Assembly (NCBI GenBank): GCA_050701635.1
Contig: JBOGDF010000036.1
Location: forward strand, 1-23,346
Source of the DNA: WHSM01 sp050701635
Lineage (GTDB): Bacteria; Actinomycetota; Actinomycetes; Mycobacteriales; Micromonosporaceae
Direction of reading: 5' to 3'
Length of the DNA: 23,346 bases
How positions within the stretch are numbered: the first letter of the stretch is position 1; every line of letters begins with the position of its first letter. Below are positions 1-6,420 of the stretch, in pieces. Made by a program: the position numbers and the translations under genes. The notes under the pieces were generated by a model. It made no database searches and was not told the origin of the DNA. It saw only the letters and a list, made by a program, of their open reading frames with translations.

Positions 1-926
1 GCGCTCACCGGAGCCGGGCTGACCGGGGCGGCCGCGGGGCTCACCGGCGCGGGGCTGACCGGCGAGTCGGCCGCCTGGTCGCGCGCAGTGCCGGACGCCG
101 GCACCACCTTGGTGGCCTCCTCGGTACGCGCCGGAGCCGCCCCCGGCAGCACCCGGGTCGCCTCGGCGGCCTTGCGGGTGCCGGCGGTGGCGATCGCCTC
201 GTCCGCCGACCACGGGGTGACCGGCAGCTCGGGCGCGGAACGGGCGAGCGCGACGATCCGGTCCAGGTCCACCGACGAGGCGAGCATCGAGCCGAGGCGG
301 CGTACCGCCCGTACGGCGTCGGTGGTGCGGTCCACGACGGGGGCGACGCCGAGCGTACGGCTGGGCAGGGCGGCCAGGCTGTTGCGGCGTACCAGCCCGA
401 GCACCGGCACGCCGATGTCGTCGAGAGATTCCCGCAGGATCTGTTCGTGCCGGTCGGAGACCACCCGGGTGAGCACCACGCCGCCCAGCCAGAGCAGCTC
501 GTCGAACGCCCGGAATCCGTGCACCAGCGCCGCCACGGACTGGCCCATCGCGCCCACGTCAACCACCAGCACGACCGGCGCCTTGAGCAGGCCGGCGACC
601 TGGGCGGTGCTCTCCACGTCCGCGCGGCCAGAGAGCCCGTCGTACAACCCCATGGTTCCTTCGATCACCGCGATGTCACTGCCGGCCGCGCCGTGCGCGA
701 ACAGCGGCGCCACCCGGTCCACCCCCTGCAGCCGGGGGTCGAGATTGCGGCCGGGACGGCCACCGGCCAGCCCCAGGTAGCCGGCGTCGACGTAGTCCGG
801 CCCGATCTTGAACCCGCTGGGCGTCAGGCCCCGCCCGGCGAAGGCCGCGAGCAGGCCAACCGCGATCGCGGTCTTGCCGTGTCCGGACGAGGGCGCCGCG
901 ATAACGAGGCGTGGAATGGCGGTCAT
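1..926 (-). CDS. cobB: Cobyrinate / hydrogenobyrinate a,c-diamide synthase, N-terminal part (cut by window edge)
   Basis: Reading from an ATG at 926 gives an open frame to the window edge (308 codons, no stop). The start MTAIPRLVIAAPSSGHGKT carries the P-loop-like SSGHGKT motif (residues about 13-19), followed by FKIGPDYVDAGY (about 38-49) and EGTMGLYDG (about 89-97), hallmarks of the CobB/CbiA family. These ATP-dependent enzymes amidate the a and c side chains of the corrin ring, using glutamine through a C-terminal amidotransferase domain that lies outside this window. A GGAG ribosome site stands six bases before the start. After about residue 255 the protein becomes a Thr/Ala/Pro/Ser/Val-rich linker ending in repeated PVSPA units at the edge. 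SURF1 is divergent, with starts 125 bases apart. A TAGGGT -10 candidate lies at 977-982. Other cob genes are 5.5 kb away on the same strand. Symbol cobB assumes the aerobic pathway; cbiA is the alternative. Confidence 0.9.
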   Translation of the reverse strand, partial: MTAIPRLVIAAPSSGHGKTAIAVGLLAAFAGRGLTPSGFKIGPDYVDAGYLGLAGGRPGRNLDPRLQGVDRVAPLFAHGAAGSDIAVIEGTMGLYDGLSGRADVESTAQVAGLLKAPVVLVVDVGAMGQSVAALVHGFRAFDELLWLGGVVLTRVVSDRHEQILRESLDDIGVPVLGLVRRNSLAALPSRTLGVAPVVDRTTDAVRAVRRLGSMLASSVDLDRIVALARSAPELPVTPWSADEAIATAGTRKAAEATRVLPGAAPARTEEATKVVPASGTARDQAADSPVSPAPVSPAAAPVSPAPVS

Positions 927-976
927 GTGAGCGCTCCTAGACATGACGATCCCCGGCACGTCGTGGGGTCGTGCGG

Positions 977-982
977 ACCCTA
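977..982 (-). promoter_or_regulatory. Candidate -10 box of cobB
   Basis: TAGGGT on the minus strand fits the actinobacterial TANNNT consensus, about 50 bases before the cobB start. No convincing -35 box is visible at 17-18 bases. I see no cobalamin riboswitch in the leader. Confidence 0.3.
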
Positions 983-1038
983 AGGATGCAACGTACGCGC
1001 CACCGGCACCCTCCCGGGGTCGTGCCAGATGTTATGGG

Positions 1039-1044
1039 TACCGT
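1039..1044 (+). promoter_or_regulatory. Leaderless -10 box of the SURF1 gene
   Basis: TACCGT is followed by six bases and then the GTG at 1051. In actinobacteria this spacing puts the transcription start on or next to the start codon, giving a leaderless mRNA. It also explains why no ribosome site precedes the GTG. Confidence 0.5.
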
Positions 1045-1050
1045 GCTGGG

Positions 1051-1830
1051 GTGTCGCACCGTTACGGGTTTCTGGCCCGACCGCGCTGGATCGCGCTGAT
1101 CGTCGTGGCGGTGGCGCTGGCCGCCGTGATGGTCGGGTTGGGCTTCTGGCAGCTGTCGCGCTACCACGAACGCACCGCCATCAACGAGCGGATCGACGCC
1201 GCCGGCAAGGCGCCCCCGAAGCCGCTGTCGGAGGTGCTCACGGTGGGCGAGGCGCCCTCGCCGGAGTCGGCGTGGACCCGCGTGATCGCCACCGGGGTGT
1301 ACGACACCGACCACGAGATCCTGATCCGCGGGCGTACCGTCTCCGGGCGGGTCGGGTACGAGGTCGTCACGCCGCTGGTGCTCGACGACGGCACCGCGGT
1401 GCTGGTCGACCGGGGCTGGATCCCGCCGGGGCGGGGCGGCGCCACCGCGCTGCCGGACGTACCGGCGGCACCGCGAGGTGAGGTGACCGTGGTGGGCCGG
1501 GTGCACCTGCCGGAGAGCGGCGGTGACGCGGCGGCGCCGGTGTCCGGCCGGCTGCAGGCGAAGCGGATCGATCCGGCCGCGCTGGCCCCGGCGGTGGGCC
1601 GCCGGGCGTACGGCGGTTTCCTGCTGCTGCAGCGCCAGGACCCGCCGTCCGATGCCAGGCTGGTCCCGATCCCGGTGCGGTACGAGAACTCCGGCCAGAA
1701 CCTCTCGTACGTGGTCCAGTGGTGGCTGTTCGCGCTGATCGCGCTTGTCGGACCGGCGTTCCTGGTACGCCGCGAGGCCCGCCGCTCGGAGCCACCGGCC
1801 GACCGGTTGTCGCCCGCCGAGGCGGGTTGA
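1051..1830 (+). CDS. SURF1-family cytochrome oxidase assembly protein
   Basis: The 259-residue protein starts MSHRYGFLARPRW. A first membrane helix spans about residues 13-33 and is followed directly by the SURF1 signature GFWQLSRYHER. The C-terminus has VVQWWLFALIALVGPAFLV as a second helix and then a basic tail. Between them is a roughly 180-residue soluble domain with the family's VLVDRGWIPPGR motif. SURF1 proteins help insert heme into or assemble the aa3-type cytochrome c oxidase in the plasma membrane; the two-helix layout matches. The frame is open upstream to an ATG at 943, but GTG 1051 begins the conserved part and has a leaderless -10 box, so I chose it. It is divergent from cobB and followed by a DUF1876 gene with its own strong ribosome site. 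Confidence 0.9.
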   Translation: MSHRYGFLARPRWIALIVVAVALAAVMVGLGFWQLSRYHERTAINERIDAAGKAPPKPLSEVLTVGEAPSPESAWTRVIATGVYDTDHEILIRGRTVSGRVGYEVVTPLVLDDGTAVLVDRGWIPPGRGGATALPDVPAAPRGEVTVVGRVHLPESGGDAAAPVSGRLQAKRIDPAALAPAVGRRAYGGFLLLQRQDPPSDARLVPIPVRYENSGQNLSYVVQWWLFALIALVGPAFLVRREARRSEPPADRLSPAEAG

Positions 1831-1885
1831 AGGTCCAGAATCGGGGGTACGGACGTTCGCGTGCCCGTACCGAAGGAGGTGCGCC

Positions 1886-2164
1886 ATGACCACGGCCACC
1901 CAGACCACCCGGTGGACGATCGACCTGGCGTTCGAAGAGGACGCCGACCACACCACGGCGACCGCGCTGGTCACCACGCCAGCCGGCCAGCAGCTGCGCG
2001 GCAGCGGACAGGCCCGCCGCAATCCGCATGACCGGCCGGTCCCGCGCATCGGCGAAGAGGTCGCCGGCGCCAGAGCGCTGTCGAACCTGGCGCACGAGCT
2101 GCTGGAGTACGCGGCCCGGGAAATCGAGTCGAACGTACGACGGGACGACCCCAAGGTCCGCTGA
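1886..2164 (+). CDS. DUF1876 domain protein
   Basis: The 92-residue protein starts MTTATQTTRWTIDLAFEED and contains GSGQARRNPHDRPVPRIGEE and a helical end (LSNLAHELLEYAAREIE). This layout matches DUF1876, a small actinobacterial family with a proposed dsRBD-like alpha/beta fold, where conserved Arg, Pro and Glu sit in the middle. The biochemical role is unknown. The start is fixed by an excellent ribosome site, AAGGAGGT at 1873-1880. A seven-base inverted repeat GGTACGG / CCGTACC (1846-1852 and 1865-1871, 12-base loop) lies directly before the ribosome site and could fold in the leader. It follows SURF1 by 55 bases and may be co-transcribed or have its own promoter. Confidence 0.8.
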   Translation: MTTATQTTRWTIDLAFEEDADHTTATALVTTPAGQQLRGSGQARRNPHDRPVPRIGEEVAGARALSNLAHELLEYAAREIESNVRRDDPKVR

Positions 2165-2269
2165 TCCGAGCGGCGCCGGCGCGTGAGAGCTCCGTGTTAG
2201 TGGCGTGAGATTGGACGGCCCTACCTTCGCGGCCGTCCGTACAAACACGCTCTAACGGGGGAAATCAGC

Positions 2270-2674
2270 ATGAAGAAGCGCACTATTCGCCGGTCCATCG
2301 CGGCTGCCGCGGTCGTCCTGGCCGGCGCCGCGTCGCTGGCCGGCTTCAACGCCGCGAACGCCGCGAGCGCCACGGCCGAGCTGGAGCGTGAGGCGGGCCG
2401 GATGGGGCAGCCCGCCACCACCAGCACCACCGCGAGCACCAGCTCCAGCGACAAGTTCTGCAAGTGGATCGTCAACGCCAACGGGGTGGCGCTGCGCACC
2501 CGGCCCAGCTCGTCGTCCACCCGGCTCGGGCTGCTCTACAAGGGCAACGCGGTGTATGGCTACGTCTACAAGTACAACACCCCGAGCTGGCGCTACGTAC
2601 GCTCGCCGCGGCACGACCGCAACGGCTACGTCTACAAGTCCTACCTGACCCGCAGCTACTGCATCGACGCCTGA
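2270..2674 (+). CDS. Small secreted SH3-like protein
   Basis: The 134-residue protein has a clear Sec signal peptide: basic start MKKRTIRRS, hydrophobic AAAAVVLAGAASLAG, and an AxA-type cleavage region NAANAASA (about residues 28-34). A Ser/Thr-rich spacer (about 48-60) leads to a bacterial SH3-like domain (about 64-131) with the typical VALRTRPSSSSTRLGLLYKG and WRYVRSP strands. Such domains often bind cell wall or other proteins, but no catalytic domain is attached, so the role is unknown. Only two cysteines occur, C64 and C131, at the two ends of the domain, suggesting a disulfide. GYVYK occurs twice, encoded by an identical 16-base stretch (2558-2573 and 2624-2639). GGGGGAA at 2257-2263 is a fair ribosome site. 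TACCTT at 2222-2227 may be the -10 box. Confidence 0.8.
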   Translation: MKKRTIRRSIAAAAVVLAGAASLAGFNAANAASATAELEREAGRMGQPATTSTTASTSSSDKFCKWIVNANGVALRTRPSSSSTRLGLLYKGNAVYGYVYKYNTPSWRYVRSPRHDRNGYVYKSYLTRSYCIDA

Positions 2675-2689
2675 CAGCGCGCCGGTGAC

Positions 2690-2721
2690 GGCCCCGTGTG
2701 ACCCGCGAGTCACACGGGGCC
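2690..2721 (+). terminator. Strong hairpin between convergent genes
   Basis: A perfect 13-base inverted repeat, GGCCCCGTGTGAC / GTCACACGGGGCC, with a six-base loop begins 15 bases after the SH3-protein stop. There is no T-run, as is common for actinobacterial hairpin terminators. Its right arm overlaps the stop codon of the ligase gene on the other strand, so it could act in both directions. Confidence 0.75.
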
Positions 2722-4257
2722 ACGCGCGTCCGCGGGGCGGCCGGTGTGGATCGCCCGTACGGTGTCGACGGTGTCGGCTTCGCTGGCCGGCTTGTCATCG
2801 CGATACCGCAGCACCCGGGCGAACCGCAACGCCATCCCGCCCGGATACCGGGTGCTGTTCTGTACGCCGTCGAACGCGATCTCGACCACCAGCTCGGGCC
2901 GTACGTACACCGTCCAGTCGTCGCGCCGGGTCTCCAGCGCGAGCAGCTTCTCGGTCTGCCAGCGCAGCAGCGCGTCGGTGAGCCCCTTGAAGGTCTTGCC
3001 GAGCATCACGTACCCGCCGTCGGGGTCGCGCGCGCCCAGGTGCAGGTTGGACAGCAGGCCGCGGCGCCGGCCGTGGCCCCACTCCACGGCGAGCACCACC
3101 AGGTCGAGGGTGTGCCGTGGCTTCACCTTCAGCCAGCCACCGCCGCGCCGGCCCGCCTGGTACGGCGCGTCGAGCGACTTCACCACCACGCCTTCGTGGC
3201 CGGCGTCCAGCGCGCCCGCATACCACTGGCTGGCCTGGTCCACGGTGGACACGACGGTACGCGGGATCAGCAGTGACTCCGGCACGGCGTCGGCGAGCAC
3301 GGTCCACCGCTGGTGCGCCGGCGCGTCGAGCAGATCCTCGCCGTCGAGGTGCAGCAGGTCGAAGTAGTACGACGTCAGCGGGGTCTGCTCGGCCAGCAGC
3401 GACGGATCGCCGCGCTGGCCGACCCGGCTGGCGGTCACCGAGAACGGCATCGGCCGCCGGTCCGCGCCGAGCACGATCGCCTCCCCGTCGAGCACCGCCG
3501 AGCGCGCCGGCAACGCCCGCGCCGCCGCCACCACCTCCGGCAACCGAGCGGTGATGTCGTCCAGGCTGCGGGTGTAGACCGCCACGTCGTCGCCGTCGCG
3601 GTGCACCTGGACGCGTACCCCGTCGAGTTTCCAGTCAACCGCGGCCGGGCACACCTTTCCGATCGCGTCGTCGACGCTGGTAGCGGTCTGGGCCAGCATC
3701 GGCGCCAGCGGCCGGCCCACCTCGAGCCGGAATCCGGCCAACGCCGCCGCCCCACCGGTGAGCGCCGCCGCGGCCACCGCGCGCAGGTCGCCCGAGAGCA
3801 GCAGCGCCCGTCGTACGTCGGTGGCGGGCACGTCGGCGGCGCGCGCCACCGCGTCGGCCATCACGCCGGCGAGCGCGCCCTGGCGTACCTCCCCGGTGAG
3901 CAGGCCGCGCAGGTAGCGCTGCTCGTCGGTGGTAGCGGCGCGGAACAGGTCGCCGAGCAGCTTGCGCCGGGCCGCCTGCGACCCGGCACCGCGCTGCTCC
4001 CCCACCCGCTGCAGCAGCGCGTCCACCCCGGCGACGGTGAGCGTCGGCGCGTCCGCGGGCGGCGGCAGCTCCCGCAGACTGGCCCAGCCCACGCCGATCT
4101 GCCGCTGCCGCAGCTCCCCGGACAGGTACGCCACCGTCGGCACCACGTCGTCCGGCGTCGCCTGCGCCAGGCAGCCGGCGAGCAGCTCGGTCTTGGTACG
4201 GCGCGAGCTGGTCGCCGCCACCGCGGCGGACGCCGCCGCCACCTCCGCGAACAACAT
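2710..4257 (-). CDS. ligB: ATP-dependent DNA ligase, LigB type
   Basis: The 515-residue protein has an N-terminal ligase domain (about 1-175), then the nucleotidyltransferase core. Motif I is DWKLDGVR with the adenylated lysine K210; motif III is DGEAIVL (about 257-263) and FDLLHLDG (about 299-306); motif IV is EGVVVK (355-360); motif V is WLKVKP (375-380). The C-terminal OB domain (about 385-490) contains VEIAFDGVQNS and ALRFARVLRYR. Length and layout match mycobacterial LigB (about 507 residues), a non-replicative ligase that seals nicks with ATP; its cellular role is unclear. No nuclease or polymerase domain is fused, unlike LigD. The ATG at 4257 lies four bases after the M20 peptidase stop, so the two are probably co-transcribed. 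The ribosome site is weak, in keeping with coupling. Confidence 0.92.
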   Translation of the reverse strand: MLFAEVAAASAAVAATSSRRTKTELLAGCLAQATPDDVVPTVAYLSGELRQRQIGVGWASLRELPPPADAPTLTVAGVDALLQRVGEQRGAGSQAARRKLLGDLFRAATTDEQRYLRGLLTGEVRQGALAGVMADAVARAADVPATDVRRALLLSGDLRAVAAAALTGGAAALAGFRLEVGRPLAPMLAQTATSVDDAIGKVCPAAVDWKLDGVRVQVHRDGDDVAVYTRSLDDITARLPEVVAAARALPARSAVLDGEAIVLGADRRPMPFSVTASRVGQRGDPSLLAEQTPLTSYYFDLLHLDGEDLLDAPAHQRWTVLADAVPESLLIPRTVVSTVDQASQWYAGALDAGHEGVVVKSLDAPYQAGRRGGGWLKVKPRHTLDLVVLAVEWGHGRRRGLLSNLHLGARDPDGGYVMLGKTFKGLTDALLRWQTEKLLALETRRDDWTVYVRPELVVEIAFDGVQNSTRYPGGMALRFARVLRYRDDKPASEADTVDTVRAIHTGRPADARGPV

Positions 4258-4261
4258 TCGA

Positions 4262-5674
4262 TCAGCCGGCGGTACGCCCGAGCTTGGCGAGCAGCAGCGC
4301 CTCAGCCAGGCAGGCGCGGGCGAACTCGCCGAGGTGCAGGCTCTCGTTGACGCCGTGGGCCCGGCTGTCCGGGTCCTCTACGCCCGTGACCAGGATCGAC
4401 GCCGCCGGGAACGCCTCGGCGAACGCGGCGATGAACGGGATCGAGCCGCCCACCCCGATGTCCACCGGCGGGGTGCCGTCCCACGCCTCGCGGAACGCCT
4501 CGCGCGCCGCGTCGTACGCCGGGCCGGTGGCGTCGATCGCGTACGGCGCGCCCACCTCGCCGTCGGTGATGGTGACCTGGACGCCCCACGGCACGTGCCC
4601 GGTGAGGTGCTCGGTGAGCGCCCGCATCGCCGCCGCCGGCTCCTGGCCGGGCGCCAACCGCATGCTCACCTTCCCGCGTACCACCGGAATCAGGGTGTTC
4701 GAGGCGTCCTTCACGGCCGGGCAGTCGATGCCGAGCACCGCGATGGCGGGTTTGTTCCAGAGCCGCTCGGTGATCGTGCCGGTGCCGATCAGGGACACCC
4801 CGTCGACCAGGCTGGCCTCCTCGCGGAACCGCTTCTCGGGCATGTCCACCTGCGTCGGGCCGGCGTTGACCAGCCCCGGCACCGCTACGCCGCCCGCCTC
4901 GTCGTGCAGCGTGGCGAGCAGCCGGCACAGCGAGGTCAGCGCGTCCGGCGCGGCGCCACCATACATCCCGCTGTGTACGCCGTGCTCCAGCGTGCGGACC
5001 TCGAGGTAGCAGTCGACCAGGCCGCGCAGCGAAGTGGTGAGCGCCGGCAGCCCGACCTCCCAGTTACCGGAGTCGGCGATCACGATCACGTCGGCGGCGA
5101 GCAGCTCGCGGTGGGTGAGCAGGAACGCCGCCAGGGTGGGCGAGCCGAACTCCTCCTCGCCCTCCACGAACACGGTCACGCCGACCGGCAGCGCGTCGCC
5201 ATGGGCTCGGATCGCGGCCAGGTGGGCGGCGATGCCGGCCTTGTCGTCGGCGACGCCGCGGCCGAACAGCCGGCCGTCGCGCTCGGTCGGCTCGAACGGC
5301 GGGCTGTCCCACTCCTCGGCGTTGCCCGGCGGCTGTACGTCGTGGTGCGCGTACAGCAGGACGGTGGGCGCGCCGGGCGGGGCGGGCTTGCGGGCGACCA
5401 CGGCGGGCTGGCCGCCGGGCGCGGCGAGGATCTGCACGTCGGGCAGCCCGGCGGCGCGGAACAGCTCGGCGGTCGCCTCCGCGGTGCGCTGCACCTGGCT
5501 GTGGTCATAGCCCGGGAACGCCACGCTCGGGATCCGCGCCAGCGCCTCCAGGTCGGCCCGGAGCTGCGGGAACAGCCGCTCGATCTCGGCCGCCAGCTCG
5601 GCGTCGGTACGGGGGGTCACGGCGTCGGTGGTGACGGCGGCGTCGCTGCGGCCGTCGCGGGGCTGCTCAGTCAT
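4262..5674 (-). CDS. M20-family metallopeptidase (dipeptidase)
   Basis: The 470-residue protein has the di-zinc peptidase pattern: HHDVQP (H110 and D112) for the first ligand and catalytic aspartate, RGVADDKAG (about 139-147) for the bridging aspartate, EGEEEFGS (171-178) for the catalytic and ligand glutamates, and a late ligand His in SRAHGVNESLH near the C-terminus. A dimerisation or lid domain with LEHGVHSGMYGG lies between. The family removes amino acids from dipeptides or related N-acyl compounds in the cytoplasm; the substrate cannot be read from sequence. The frame is open far upstream through the DUF1684 gene, but family similarity begins near DAELAAEIERLFP. The ATG at 5674 has a leaderless -10 box, so I chose it. 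The ligase gene follows by four bases. Confidence 0.9.
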   Translation of the reverse strand: MTEQPRDGRSDAAVTTDAVTPRTDAELAAEIERLFPQLRADLEALARIPSVAFPGYDHSQVQRTAEATAELFRAAGLPDVQILAAPGGQPAVVARKPAPPGAPTVLLYAHHDVQPPGNAEEWDSPPFEPTERDGRLFGRGVADDKAGIAAHLAAIRAHGDALPVGVTVFVEGEEEFGSPTLAAFLLTHRELLAADVIVIADSGNWEVGLPALTTSLRGLVDCYLEVRTLEHGVHSGMYGGAAPDALTSLCRLLATLHDEAGGVAVPGLVNAGPTQVDMPEKRFREEASLVDGVSLIGTGTITERLWNKPAIAVLGIDCPAVKDASNTLIPVVRGKVSMRLAPGQEPAAAMRALTEHLTGHVPWGVQVTITDGEVGAPYAIDATGPAYDAAREAFREAWDGTPPVDIGVGGSIPFIAAFAEAFPAASILVTGVEDPDSRAHGVNESLHLGEFARACLAEALLLAKLGRTAG

Positions 5675-5681
5675 ACGCCGG

Positions 5682-5687
5682 ATGCTA
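5682..5687 (-). promoter_or_regulatory. Leaderless -10 box of the M20 peptidase gene
   Basis: TAGCAT on the minus strand lies seven bases before the ATG at 5674, the usual distance for leaderless transcripts. No ribosome site precedes this start. Confidence 0.5.
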
Positions 5688-5742
5688 TTCCCTACCCCTG
5701 ACACTCCGCGCCGCGGCGGTAGCGCCGGCCGACTCCACGGTG

Positions 5743-5780
5743 GCGGCCGGTCAGGTTGGGTGCGGCCGGTCAGGTTGGGT
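5743..5780 (+). repeat. Two tandem copies of a 19-base unit over a stop codon
   Basis: The unit GCGGCCGGTCAGGTTGGGT occurs at 5743-5761 and again at 5762-5780 without mismatch, followed by a partial third copy (GCGGCC). On the minus strand the second copy encodes the last residues and the TGA stop of the DUF1684 gene; the first copy is an extra, untranslated version of the same end. Confidence 0.9.
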
Positions 5781-6375
5781 GCGGCCAGGCGAGCTCGCCG
5801 GCGTACACCGGATCGGTGAGTACGTTGCCGGGCGGGGCGAGCGGGCACTGCCACGCCGCGTCGTACGCGCAGGAGGGGTTGTACGCGAAGTTCAGGTCGA
5901 CCATCAACCGGTTCCCGGAGCCGCCCAGGTCGGCGCCCTTCACGGTGTCGATCAGGTAGCGGCCGCCGCCGTAGGTCTGGTCCCCCGCGGTGGCGTCCCG
6001 CAGCGGTACGAAGATCCCGCCGCCGTACGACTCCAGCCACCACACGTCGAGCGCGCCGAGCCCGGAGAGCCGCAGCCGCCCGATCCGGGTGTACGGGACC
6101 ACCCCGTCGGTGGCCGTCGGCACCTCGATCCGCACCGGGTCGGCGGGCTCCACGGGGAGCAGCCCGAGCCGCTTCGCCGGGTTGTACGGCGCGTACCACA
6201 GCCCGCTGAAGTCCTCGCGGGACTCGGCCGGCAGCGGCGAGGCCGGGTGGCTGCCGAACAGCTCGTCACGACCCGCCCGCCACACCCCCCATCCGCGCTC
6301 GGGGTCGGCTTCGGCGCGTACCTGCTCGTACAGCCCGGTGACCGCGCGTCGCCAGTCCAGCACCGACAGACTCAT
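5770..6375 (-). CDS. DUF1684 family protein
   Basis: The 201-residue protein matches DUF1684 in order: an N-terminal WRRAVTGLYEQVRA helix, DELFGSHPASPLP (about 37-49), FSGLWYAPYNPAKRL (about 56-70), ESYGGGIFVPLRDATAGDQT and GGRYLIDT (about 115-143), then DLNFAYNPSCAYDAAWQCPLAPPGN with two cysteines near the end. The family is widespread, cytoplasmic and of unknown function; the conserved NPxCAY...CPLPPPxN motif is its best mark. Length is normal. An AGGGGGGCGGG stretch directly before the ATG serves as ribosome site. cobQ ends 45 bases upstream on the same strand, so it may belong to the cob transcript. Its stop codon sits inside a perfect 19-base tandem duplication. Confidence 0.85.
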   Translation of the reverse strand: MSLSVLDWRRAVTGLYEQVRAEADPERGWGVWRAGRDELFGSHPASPLPAESREDFSGLWYAPYNPAKRLGLLPVEPADPVRIEVPTATDGVVPYTRIGRLRLSGLGALDVWWLESYGGGIFVPLRDATAGDQTYGGGRYLIDTVKGADLGGSGNRLMVDLNFAYNPSCAYDAAWQCPLAPPGNVLTDPVYAGELAWPHPT

Positions 6376-6420
6376 CCCGCCCCCCTTTGCTCATGGCCGC
6401 GTACGCCGCCCGAGCCGCCC

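Noticed and set aside
927..1050. Cobalamin riboswitch upstream of cobB
   Set aside because: The leader is short and has no recognisable B12-box; the same holds before cobD.
3929..5701. Plus-strand open frame of 590 codons opposite the ligase and peptidase
   Set aside because: No domain is recognisable and the composition is that of an antisense shadow; both minus-strand genes are certain.
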